This document shows, one piece after another, positions 49,871-58,170 of a stretch of 64,000 bases of DNA. Each line of letters starts with the position of its first letter. The stretch's first letter is position 1. The stretch is from assembly GCA_016218545.1 (NCBI GenBank), contig JACRDQ010000019.1:164634-228633 (forward strand). The letters are read 5' to 3'. The notes under the pieces were generated by a model. The model saw only the letters and a program-made list of their open reading frames with translations. It did not search any database and was not told where the DNA came from. The DNA is from Elusimicrobiota bacterium. Its GTDB lineage: Bacteria > Elusimicrobiota > Elusimicrobia > UBA1565 > UBA9628. Made by a program: the position numbers and the translations under genes.

Positions 49871-52800
49871 CGCTCCACCACGAACTTCATGATCCTCTCG
49901 GCGCCGTCGGTGGCCGACTTGACGTGCGCGAGATAGACGCCGCTGGCCGCGGGCGTGCCTGCGAAGTTGTTGCCGTTCCAGAGGGCGCGGCCCTGCCCCG
50001 AGGGCCCGAAGCTCAGCTCCACGATCTTCTCCCCCGCCAGGCTGTAGATGCGGATGATGCCGTCGGTGGGCAGCCGGTCGAAGACGAGGTTGCCGGCGTC
50101 GAACCGGCCGCCGGAGCGGATCTGCCACGGGATCGGGAAGACCCGGACCTCGCTCAAGCTGTTGCCATAGACCTGCGCGCCGAAGAGTCCGAAGACCGAG
50201 AAGTGGGGTGTCAGGGCCGCGACCCGGCTGCGGTCCAGGTCCGGGGTCGTGGGCAGGGGGGCCCAGCGCATGACGCTGGGCTCGAAGACGTAAGCCCGGA
50301 GGGTCGAGGCGTGGATGGGCGGCGCCGTCCCATCGAGCACGCCGTCGCCGTCGGCGTCGTCATAGCTGAGGTAGACGGTGGCCGCAGACCCTAGGAGGCC
50401 GGCGTAGGGGACTCCGTCGATGATGGGCACGATCTCCACCAGCGAGTCCTTGATGAAGCGCTGGCCCGTGGGCATCACGGTGAGGCCCGACTCGATGAGG
50501 TTGACCCCGGGCCGGACCGGCTGGTAGACCGGATCGGGGGAGACGAAGATGAAGGCCTGCCCCGTGGTGAAGGCGTTCGGCGGCAGCTCGAGTTGGACCC
50601 CGGTGACGGGCGGGGGCGGGGTGTAGAGCCCCGGGAGAGAGGCCCTGTAGTCCGCGAGGACCTGGGCGTCCGACATGGCGTAGCGGTAGATGCGGGCCTC
50701 GTCCACGACTCCGGCGAAGGAGAGGTCGAAGCTCCCGGCTCCGGATTGGCGGTTGCCGATCGTGGCAGGGGTCGCGGTCCAGGGCCTCCCCCCCAGACCC
50801 GAGGTTGAGGCGGAGAGGACGCCGTTGACGTAGATATTGAGCGTGCCGCCGGAGACGGAGGAATAGACCCCGGTCACGTGGGCCCAGGCGCCCGCCGTCA
50901 CGCTCATGGTGGAGCTCACGGTCCGGCTGCCGAGGAACATGAAGCGGTAGCGGCCCGAGTAAACGTCGAGGCTGAAGTCCTCGCTGCCGCCTATGCCCTT
51001 GGTCAAGATGCCGGCCCCGTTGGACTGGCTGACCGTGGCGGGCTTGACCCAGGCGCTCACCGTGACGTCCCCGGCGAAATCGTAGGCCGCGTTCGCCGGG
51101 ATGCGGACCAGCGAGTCCGGCAGGCCGGGGAAGGAGACCGCCGAGCCCAGGCTCGACGGGCCGGTCGTGAAGGTGGGCGTCGAGGAGCACGCGGCCGTAA
51201 GGCACGTGAGCAGGCCGTTGTTGGCGGTCAGCGAGGCGTCCGCGGCGGCCGTGCCCGAGCCCTCGTCGAAATGCCAGGCGCCGGCCAGGTCGGGCTGGAG
51301 GGCATAGGGCGAGGCAGGGCCGGAGGAGACCCCGACGTTGGGGTTCGGATAGGTCGTAGCCTTCAGGGGTGTCTGCGGGACGAACGGGGTCGGGACCCCC
51401 CCTCCGCTCACCGTCCTGACCCGGAAATAGTAGGTGGTCAAGGGGAAGAGATCGCCGATGACCGCGCTGGTCCCGATGACGCCGGTGGTGCTCAGGGCCC
51501 TCTCGAAGGCGGCGTTCGTGGCCGTGACCACCTCGTAGTAGGTCTGGGGGCTGTTGCCGTTGGAACTCCAGGCGACCGTGACCTCGTTGGTGCTGACCGC
51601 GGTCAGGGCCACGGAGACCGGGCTCGTGGCCAGGGTGAAGGCCCACATCAGGGCGGAGCGCGGCCCTGAGGTGCCGTAGCGGCCGTAGGCCTCCACCGAG
51701 GCGCCGTAGGCCGTGTTGGTGCTCAGCGTCGCCGAGGAGAAGGTCAGGACCGGGGTGTCGAGCATGAGACCGTCCGTCGAGCTGTAAAGCTTGTAGCCGA
51801 ACGCTCCCGACACCGAGGTCCAGTCCCAGCGCACCGAGCCGGTGGACAGGGGGGTGCCGGTCAGGACGGGAGGCGGGGGCATGGTCGTGAAGTCGAGGGT
51901 GGTGTAGTCGGTGAACACGGTGCCGTAGTTGTCCGTCTGCCGGCCGTTCTTGGACCGCACGCGCGCGTAGTAGGTCGTGCCGGACTGGAGCCCGGACACG
52001 GCTCTCGAGCTGCCGGTGAAGTCGTCGGAGATGGCGGCCAAGGTGACGAGCGTCCCTCCAAAGCCCGCCGTGGCGGTGTACTGGAGCTCCTGGCGGGTGT
52101 ACGAGGGATTGGTCTGGTTGCTCCACACGAACACGGTCGAGGCGGTCGAGATCGCGGTCGCGGCCAGGCCCGTGGGCTGGCCGGCCGTGGTGTAGGCGGT
52201 GGCGCCGTCGGAAAGCGGGCTCGTGCCGAAGCTGTCCGTGGCCGAGAGCACGCGGCCGTGGAGTTGGTTGGGGGGCTCCCCCCCGTAGCTCTCCGTGATG
52301 GAGAGCGTGGGGTCGAAGACGCTCGTGATCGCGGTGTTGTTGGACGGGTTGATGAGCGTGTAGTAGGCGGCGTACTCCGGAGGGCCGCAGATCGACGCGG
52401 GCGTGGACCAGGTCCACTCGATGGCATTGACGGCCTGGGCCGTGCCGGTCAGGACCGGCTTGGCGGGCGGGGTCTGGTCCACGCTCACGTAGTAGATCGG
52501 GAAGGAGGTGACCTCTCCGTTGTTGTCCTGGGCGATGAAGCCGTAGCGGTGCTGGGTCGTGATGTTCGGCTGGACCGGGGGCTCGTAGTAGACCGTGAGG
52601 GTCGTGTCGTCGCTCGCGGCCGGGACATAGGCCGTGGTCGCGGGGCTCCGGAAGACGTAGGAGTAGCTGGTCCCGCCGTCGCTCGAGAAGCGGTGCAGGG
52701 TGGAGTTGTACTCCGACGCCACCTCGTCGTCCGTCATGGCGTATCTCCAGATGCGCAGGTCGTCGATGTCGCCGGTGAAGCGCGTGCCGCCGTTGCGGCT

Positions 52801-53913
52801 GCCGATGAAGGCCGAGGCGTCGAATCCGGTGGGGAAATAGAGGGCGGCCGCGGCCGCGGTGGTGCCCTCGAGCCTTCCGTCTTTGAAGATCTTCCAGGAG
52901 TCGTTGTCCCAGCGCACCGCGGCCACGTGGTGCCAATTGCCGTCCGCGAAGCCCGAGCCCACGCTCCTGGTCTGATTGCCCGCGGCCTCGCGCGAGTCGA
53001 AGCGCTCCAGGGCGCCGTTGTTCACGCCGAAGCCCCAGTACTTGCCGCCGTCGTCGTGCGACAAGATGACCTGCTGGCCGAGGCTGGAGGTCCTGATCCA
53101 GGCCGAGAGCGAGTAGTGGGGGCCCAGCATGAGCGCGGTCGTGGTCTCGAGCACGAGGTAGTGCGCCCCGTCGAGGTTCAGTCCCTCGTTGTAGTAACCG
53201 GCAGGAAAGCTCGGATTGGCGGCCGCGGTCTCCATGGTGCGGCTCGAGGTCCCGCAGGAGGCCAAGGGCAGGGGCGTGATCTGGGGGGTGTAGCCCGGCA
53301 GGCCGGCGTTGAGCGGCATGGGGCTGGGGGCGACATGGTCGCCTGCGCAGTCCGAATAGTAGACGTCGTCGGTGTTGCAGGCAACGCCGTTCGAGCATCG
53401 CAAAGCCACGCAGTTCCAGCTGCCGCACTCCCAATCCCAAGTGCATGTCTGGTTGTAGTCGTCGCTGCACCTGCTGGTGCAGGGCCCGGTGCCCGAGGGA
53501 CCGCAGCTGTCGGCATACTGGAGCAGGGCGGTCGCGGCATAGGTGCAGCGGCCCATGGTCGCCTTCACCCCTCCTTCCGCGTCCGTCTGCTCGTAGTGCC
53601 AGGACATGATCCTCGTCAAGCCGTCGTTGACGCAATTGGCGTCCTGGACCTTGGTGTACGTGCCGTTGAAGCGCCACAGGCCCAGGCCCGCGTTGGCGCG
53701 GTAGGAGGCCGGCTGTGCCCCGACCCGCAGGCCCTCGTCGGTCTGGATGGGGACCCTGATCCTGGGCGAGGCTTTCCGCGTGGTGGTGCCGGTCTTGAAG
53801 GTGCCGTCGCACTGCTGGACCTGGGGGCCTGCCATGTTCGGCCCGACCGCGCGCGCCGGGAGGCCGGCGAAGAGGGTCAGCAGGGTGCCCAGGAGCAGGC
53901 TGAAGGTCAGCAT
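49867..53913 (-). CDS. Giant secreted LamG/FN3 protein with FlgD-like C-terminal sorting-type domain
   Basis: 1348 aa. Signal peptide about 1-22. A Cys-rich segment (about 115-225) may hold disulfides. LamG-type concanavalin folds are at about 235-400 (SLSAWIRTSS, GNWHHVAAVRWDN, DIDDLRIWRYAMTDDEV) and about 895-1090 (TVSAWVKPAT, VVDEARIYRYAMSD). Three or more FN3 modules lie at 490-870, and a beta module at 1095-1250. The C-terminal 90 residues (VFPIPWQIRSGG, IRIYSLAGEKIV, LWNGNNFAGTPAASGVYLA) form a FlgD-Ig/type IX sorting-like domain, matching that of the Kelch giant. It is probably a surface-exposed glycan-binding protein carried by the adjacent PorV-like barrel. Confidence 0.85.
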   Translation of the reverse strand: MLTFSLLLGTLLTLFAGLPARAVGPNMAGPQVQQCDGTFKTGTTTRKASPRIRVPIQTDEGLRVGAQPASYRANAGLGLWRFNGTYTKVQDANCVNDGLTRIMSWHYEQTDAEGGVKATMGRCTYAATALLQYADSCGPSGTGPCTSRCSDDYNQTCTWDWECGSWNCVALRCSNGVACNTDDVYYSDCAGDHVAPSPMPLNAGLPGYTPQITPLPLASCGTSSRTMETAAANPSFPAGYYNEGLNLDGAHYLVLETTTALMLGPHYSLSAWIRTSSLGQQVILSHDDGGKYWGFGVNNGALERFDSREAAGNQTRSVGSGFADGNWHHVAAVRWDNDSWKIFKDGRLEGTTAAAAALYFPTGFDASAFIGSRNGGTRFTGDIDDLRIWRYAMTDDEVASEYNSTLHRFSSDGGTSYSYVFRSPATTAYVPAASDDTTLTVYYEPPVQPNITTQHRYGFIAQDNNGEVTSFPIYYVSVDQTPPAKPVLTGTAQAVNAIEWTWSTPASICGPPEYAAYYTLINPSNNTAITSVFDPTLSITESYGGEPPNQLHGRVLSATDSFGTSPLSDGATAYTTAGQPTGLAATAISTASTVFVWSNQTNPSYTRQELQYTATAGFGGTLVTLAAISDDFTGSSRAVSGLQSGTTYYARVRSKNGRQTDNYGTVFTDYTTLDFTTMPPPPVLTGTPLSTGSVRWDWTSVSGAFGYKLYSSTDGLMLDTPVLTFSSATLSTNTAYGASVEAYGRYGTSGPRSALMWAFTLATSPVSVALTAVSTNEVTVAWSSNGNSPQTYYEVVTATNAAFERALSTTGVIGTSAVIGDLFPLTTYYFRVRTVSGGGVPTPFVPQTPLKATTYPNPNVGVSSGPASPYALQPDLAGAWHFDEGSGTAAADASLTANNGLLTCLTAACSSTPTFTTGPSSLGSAVSFPGLPDSLVRIPANAAYDFAGDVTVSAWVKPATVSQSNGAGILTKGIGGSEDFSLDVYSGRYRFMFLGSRTVSSTMSVTAGAWAHVTGVYSSVSGGTLNIYVNGVLSASTSGLGGRPWTATPATIGNRQSGAGSFDLSFAGVVDEARIYRYAMSDAQVLADYRASLPGLYTPPPPVTGVQLELPPNAFTTGQAFIFVSPDPVYQPVRPGVNLIESGLTVMPTGQRFIKDSLVEIVPIIDGVPYAGLLGSAATVYLSYDDADGDGVLDGTAPPIHASTLRAYVFEPSVMRWAPLPTTPDLDRSRVAALTPHFSVFGLFGAQVYGNSLSEVRVFPIPWQIRSGGRFDAGNLVFDRLPTDGIIRIYSLAGEKIVELSFGPSGQGRALWNGNNFAGTPAASGVYLAHVKSATDGAERIMKFVVER

Positions 53914-53947
53914 GGTCGCGGTGCGGCCGAGGTTCCGGCCCGCTCTA

Positions 53948-55147
53948 TTAAGATAAGCGAAGTTTATTACGCCTTTGTTTCGCTGAGAGGCCGGAGACGA
54001 AGGCCAGGGCTTCCTGGCGGTTGGAGAGGCGGCCGTTCGCCTGGGCCTTGGCCACCTGGGCCAGGACCTTGCCCACCTCGGGACCGGGCTCCAGACCCAG
54101 GAGCTTCATGACGTCTCCGCCGTCCACCAGGCGCTCCGGGATCTGCTCGGGCCTGCGCATGAGCCGCGCCAGCAGGGCTGCCACGGTCCAGAGGTGGCGC
54201 AGGGTCTTGGAGGTCTCCTCGTCTGCGCCTTCTGGAGCGGGGAACGCTGTCTCGGAGCCCCCCCCTCCCTTGGTCCAGCCGCCGATGAGGGGAAGGTGCA
54301 GGGCGAGCTTCTCCTCGGCCAGGTAGGATGCGTGGTCCGCCCAGGCAGCCAGGAGCAGGGAGCCTGCGGCCGGCCCGGTGTCCAGGAGGAAGCGGCGGCT
54401 GGCGCGGTCCGTGACGCGGCCCGAGGCCGCGAGGTTGCCGGGCCTCAGATGGTGCCTGATGACCGCGGCGGCCTCCGCGATCTCGGCCTTGGGCAGGCGC
54501 AGGCGCTTGAGCACGGCCGAGGCCTCGGACGCGCCCTTGGCGTCATGGCCGAAGAAGCGCAGGCGTCCGCGCACGCGTCGCGCCGTGCCGGGCTTGGCCA
54601 CGTCATGGAGCAAGACGGTGAGCATGAAAAGGGCCCTCCGTCTCCTGGAGCCGAGGATGCCCCGGACCCGGTCTCCCATGCCCGGGAAGACCTGCGGAAG
54701 GCGCTCGAGGAGGAACGCGGCCCGGTCGAGAGCGGAGAGGGTGTGGGTCATCACCCCTCCCTGGCCGTAGTATTCCACGGCGCACTTGCGGCCGGGCTCG
54801 AGCTCCGGGAAGAGCGCGGTCAGGACGCGGCACTCGTCCATGAGCCTGAGGCCGCGGCTGCTCTGAGGAGCGGCCAGGAGCTCGAGGAGCTCGTCTCGGA
54901 CTTTGGCGGCCGGGAGCGCGGCCAGCAGGCTCCGCCGGGTGCGGAAGAGGTCGCGGGTGTGCTCGTCGAGCCCCAAGCCCAGCTCCGCGGCCGCGCGGAA
55001 GGCGCGCAGGATGAGGAGCGGGGCCTCCTCGAAAGGCTTGGCTGAGGCGGCTTTGATGAGACCGGCGTCGAGGTCCGTGCCTTCGAGGAGGGCCCCCCCT
55101 CCGAGCTCGGCCAGGACCGAGCGGGGGCGCGCTTCAGGACGAGGCAA
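53948..55147 (-). CDS. HD-domain protein related to CCA-adding enzyme but lacking the nucleotidyltransferase head
   Basis: 399 aa from a TTG start, overlapping the acyl-CoA synthetase stop by 14 nt. Residues about 25-110 correspond to the neck/RNA-binding part of class II tRNA nucleotidyltransferases and about 125-290 to an HD hydrolase domain (LLHDVAKPGTA, with a second His region VIRHHLRPGN). The catalytic head with GxGS and DxD is absent. The motif D segment reads FEEAPLLILRAFR instead of the usual EDxxR pattern. It therefore probably acts as a phosphohydrolase, not a CCA polymerase. LamG gene starts 34 nt downstream. Confidence 0.75.
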   Translation of the reverse strand: MPRPEARPRSVLAELGGGALLEGTDLDAGLIKAASAKPFEEAPLLILRAFRAAAELGLGLDEHTRDLFRTRRSLLAALPAAKVRDELLELLAAPQSSRGLRLMDECRVLTALFPELEPGRKCAVEYYGQGGVMTHTLSALDRAAFLLERLPQVFPGMGDRVRGILGSRRRRALFMLTVLLHDVAKPGTARRVRGRLRFFGHDAKGASEASAVLKRLRLPKAEIAEAAAVIRHHLRPGNLAASGRVTDRASRRFLLDTGPAAGSLLLAAWADHASYLAEEKLALHLPLIGGWTKGGGGSETAFPAPEGADEETSKTLRHLWTVAALLARLMRRPEQIPERLVDGGDVMKLLGLEPGPEVGKVLAQVAKAQANGRLSNRQEALAFVSGLSAKQRRNKLRLS

Positions 55148-56705
55148 GGCCCCGCCTCTTCTCCAGCTCCAGTCTGCGGAGCTCGCGCTTGAGGACCTTC
55201 TGGAGCGCGTTCTTCGGGAGCGCCGCGACCACCTCCACGGTGCGCGGCCTCTTGTAGGGGTCGAGCCGTTCGCGGCAGAACTTCATGAGCTCCGCGGGGT
55301 CCGCGGCCGCGCCCGGGGCCGGGACCACGAAAGCCTTGATGGTCTCGTCTCCGTGCTCGTCGGGGATGCCGATGATGGCCGCCTCGCCGACGGCCGGGTG
55401 CTCCAGGAGCTTGGCCTCCACCTGGGCGGAGAAGACCTTCAGGCCCTTGACGATGATCATGTCCTTCTTGCGGTCGCGGATGAAGAGGAACCCCTCCTCG
55501 TCAACGGCCCCGATGTCGCCGGTCTTGAGCCAGCCGTCCTTGGTGAAGACCTCCCGGGTCTCCTCCGGGAGGTTGTGGTAGCCCTTCATCACGTTGTCGC
55601 CCTTGATGCAGATCTCCCCCTCCTGGCCCGCGGCCAGGGGGCGCTCGTCGTCGTCGACGATCCGGATCTCGACGCCCGGGATGGGGCGGCCCACGGAGCC
55701 GGGCTTCCCGGCCCACGGCGTGTTCACCGTGGCCACGGGGCTGGTCTCGGTGAGGCCGTAGCCTTCGAGGACCGGGATGCCCAGGCCGTTCTCGAAGGCC
55801 GCGGCCACGGCCGGGGATAGGGGTGCCGCCCCTGAGGCCGCGATCCGCACGCGCCGGAAGGACCAGAACTTCAGGAAGAGGCGCTTGAAGCCGCGGGCCT
55901 CCTTGGCGATCACGGCGTAGAGCTGGGGCACCGCGGTCATGATGGAGACCCCGTGGCGCCCCATGGCCTTGAGCCAGGGAGACGCGGGCACGATCGCGGG
56001 CGCGATGACGAGCTTGGCCTTGATGGCCATGCTCACCAGCACGCCCCCGGTCCACGCGAAGCTGTGGAACATGGGCAGGACGCACAAGCAGACGTCCCGG
56101 GGGTCCGCCCGGAACTCCGAGACGGAGCTGAGCGCGTTGGTCACCAGGTTGCGGTGGGTCAGCATGACGCCCTTGGGCTGGCCCGTGGTGCCGGAGGTGT
56201 AGAGGATGGAGGCGACGTGCTCCTCGCCGACCGCACCGGCGGTCGGCGAGACTCCATGGGAGAGGAGCCCGGAAAAGGGCCGCTCGATGCTTTTGCCTTT
56301 CTCTTCCTGGAGGTCCGTCACCCACAGGCTCTTCATGCTCGGGACCAGGGCCGCGGCCTTGCGCAGCCCGGAGAGGAACTCCCGCTGGGTCACGGCCCCG
56401 ACCGCCTCGCAGTCGTTGAGCATGAAGGCGAGCTCGTCGGCCTTCTGCACCATGAAGTTGATGGGCACGGCCACGGCCCCGAGCCTGGCCAGGGCCAGGT
56501 AGGCCGCGACGAACTCCACGCCGTTCCGGAGCACGATGGCCACGCAGTCTCGCTCCTTGACCCCGGCCGCGGCCAGGCCGGCCGCCGCGGCCAGGACCTC
56601 GGCGTGGAAGTCCCGGAAGGAGACCTCCCGCGACGGGGTGACGTAGGCCGTCTTGTCCGGGGCCTCGCGGAAAGCGGCGTCGAGCAGGTCGTTGAGGGTC
56701 TTCAT
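55134..56705 (-). CDS. AMP-dependent acyl-CoA synthetase/ligase
   Basis: 523 aa from the ATG at 56705 (ATG at 56726 is an alternative). It activates a carboxylic acid via acyl-adenylate to acyl-CoA. Motifs: ATP loop YTSGTTGQPKGVMLTH (about 170-185), EGYGLTETSP, GWLKTGDIG and the C-terminal catalytic Lys in KNALQKVLKREL. Long-chain fatty acid or aryl specificity cannot be told. A TATGAT candidate -10 at 56730-56735 gives a leader of about 18 nt. Confidence 0.9.
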   Translation of the reverse strand: MKTLNDLLDAAFREAPDKTAYVTPSREVSFRDFHAEVLAAAAGLAAAGVKERDCVAIVLRNGVEFVAAYLALARLGAVAVPINFMVQKADELAFMLNDCEAVGAVTQREFLSGLRKAAALVPSMKSLWVTDLQEEKGKSIERPFSGLLSHGVSPTAGAVGEEHVASILYTSGTTGQPKGVMLTHRNLVTNALSSVSEFRADPRDVCLCVLPMFHSFAWTGGVLVSMAIKAKLVIAPAIVPASPWLKAMGRHGVSIMTAVPQLYAVIAKEARGFKRLFLKFWSFRRVRIAASGAAPLSPAVAAAFENGLGIPVLEGYGLTETSPVATVNTPWAGKPGSVGRPIPGVEIRIVDDDERPLAAGQEGEICIKGDNVMKGYHNLPEETREVFTKDGWLKTGDIGAVDEEGFLFIRDRKKDMIIVKGLKVFSAQVEAKLLEHPAVGEAAIIGIPDEHGDETIKAFVVPAPGAAADPAELMKFCRERLDPYKRPRTVEVVAALPKNALQKVLKRELRRLELEKRRGLASS

Positions 56706-56755
56706 GGTCGGAGGGACGGCGGACATTCTATCATACGCGGCTGCGCGTGTGTCCG

Positions 56756-57760
56756 CTAGCGGACGCGGGTGACTTTGCTCAGGCCTTCCGGATGATCGGG
56801 GTCGAGCCCCTTGGCCAGGGCCAGGCGCAGGGCGGCCAGTTGGCCGCGGGCCGCCAGGGGGAAGGGCGAGATCCAGTCCGGGACCGGGTCCGGGCCGAAG
56901 GACAGGCGGGCGACCCCCGCGGCCGCAAGCCTTCTCGAGACCCTGCGGAGGGACTCCAGCCCCGGGCCGCGGCTGAGGAGCAGCAGGGCGCGGAAGCTCC
57001 GGCCTGCCTGCCGGCCCGCCATGGCGATGGGGCCGTGAAGGAAGTCCGCGGCCGAGGCCCCCTCCGCGAAGACCCCGGCGGCCTCCTTGAGCTTGAGCGC
57101 GGTCTCCAGGGCAACCGGGTACGGGAAGCCCCTGCCGACCACCACGCACCTCTCGAGCCCCTTGAGCCCGCTCATGGCGGACGCGATGGAGGGCCCCTCC
57201 TCGAGCGCGCGCCGCAGGGCTTCGGGCGCCCCCCTGAGCTCGGCTAAGAGGTCCTCGCCCCGCTTGCCCCCGGCCCAGCCCGCGGCCAGGAGGTAGAGGC
57301 AGGCCAGTTGCGTCGTGAACGTCTTGGTGGCAGCGACGCTGCGCTCCTCTCCTGCGTGGAGGAAGAGGCTGTGCCGGGCGGCCTTGGCCAAGGGAGAGGA
57401 GGGGTCGTTGGTCACGGCCACGGTGACGGCCCCGGCCCGGGAAGCGGCGGCGAGGTATTCCACGATGTCCGGGGAGCGTCCCGACTGGCTCACTCCGATG
57501 ACCGCGGCTCCGGCCAGGCGCAGCCTGCTTCCGTAGAGGGTGGCGATGGAGGGGGCGGCCAGGCCCGCCGGGACTCCGAGGTGCACGCCGAAGGCGTACT
57601 TGCCCAGGATCGCGGCGTGGTCGGAGCTGCCTCTCGCGGCCAGGACCGCGAAGCGCACCCCGGCGCGGCGCAGCCGGCGGCCGATGTCCCAGGCCGCGTC
57701 GCGGCCGCGGTCGAGGACCCGGGCCACGGCTTGCGGCTGCTCGAGGATCTCGGAGAGCAT
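56756..57760 (-). CDS. Double SIS-domain protein (GlmS isomerase-like)
   Basis: 334 aa from ATG 57760 (a GTG at 57814 would add 18 residues). N-terminal MLSEILEQPQAV is the usual beginning of GlmS-type isomerase halves. SIS domain 1 (about 35-170) has AARGSSDHAA, GVSQSGRSPDIVE and ATKTFTTQLACLYLL, and SIS domain 2 (about 185-334) has VVGRGFPYPVALETALKLKEAAG and GPIAMA. There is no glutaminase domain, so it is not a full GlmS. It may be a sugar-phosphate isomerase or deaminase of the AgaS/NagB-II kind. Confidence 0.83.
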   Translation of the reverse strand: MLSEILEQPQAVARVLDRGRDAAWDIGRRLRRAGVRFAVLAARGSSDHAAILGKYAFGVHLGVPAGLAAPSIATLYGSRLRLAGAAVIGVSQSGRSPDIVEYLAAASRAGAVTVAVTNDPSSPLAKAARHSLFLHAGEERSVAATKTFTTQLACLYLLAAGWAGGKRGEDLLAELRGAPEALRRALEEGPSIASAMSGLKGLERCVVVGRGFPYPVALETALKLKEAAGVFAEGASAADFLHGPIAMAGRQAGRSFRALLLLSRGPGLESLRRVSRRLAAAGVARLSFGPDPVPDWISPFPLAARGQLAALRLALAKGLDPDHPEGLSKVTRVR

Positions 57761-57840
57761 CCAGCGGCCGGCCGCGGCCCTCTCGGGCTCACGGACCTTC
57801 CGTCGGCTTTCCACGGCGCGCGGGCGCAAGCGGCCCCGCG

Positions 57841-58074
57841 TCAGATGGAGGTGGTGACGAGGCTTTCCGTCGAGAGCACGCCGGGCACCGCCCGGATGTC
57901 GCGCACGACCACGTTGGAGAGCGTCCCTAGGTCGTCGGTCTCGATGTCGAGGACGAGGTCCCATCGGCCGAAGACCGCCGTGACATGGGCGACGCCCTTG
58001 ATCTCCTTGATCTTCGCCAGAGCGACCTTCTCCTTGCCCGCCATGAGACGCACTAGAACCAATCCTGTGACCAT
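57841..58074 (-). CDS. Stand-alone Lrp/AsnC ligand-binding (RAM) domain protein
   Basis: 77 aa from the ATG at 58074, chosen because AAGGAG lies just upstream; the frame could extend to 58137. It consists only of the RAM beta-alpha-beta fold (VLVRLMAGKEKVALAKI, GRWDLVLDIETDDL), lacking the Lrp helix-turn-helix. Such proteins bind amino acids and modulate partners. It precedes the SIS gene by about 80 nt. Confidence 0.82.
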   Translation of the reverse strand: MVTGLVLVRLMAGKEKVALAKIKEIKGVAHVTAVFGRWDLVLDIETDDLGTLSNVVVRDIRAVPGVLSTESLVTTSI

Positions 58075-58127
58075 AGGGCTCCTTAGATTGAATATCGCTC
58101 CGGCTGCCGGCCCTCCGAAGCGTGGGA

Positions 58128-58133
58128 AGTATA
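58128..58133 (-). promoter_or_regulatory. Candidate -10 of the RAM-domain gene
   Basis: Minus-strand TATACT in an AT-rich patch, about 47 nt leader ending in AAGGAG for the ATG at 58074. No clear -35. Confidence 0.45.
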
Positions 58134-58170
58134 TCACATTTGCGCATTTCCCTCTTCAGGATTTCCTATC

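Noticed and set aside
50360..53812. Long minus-strand frame overlapping the LamG giant in another phase
   Set aside because: Arg/His/Pro-rich with no recognisable domains; the LamG/FN3 frame is clearly coding.
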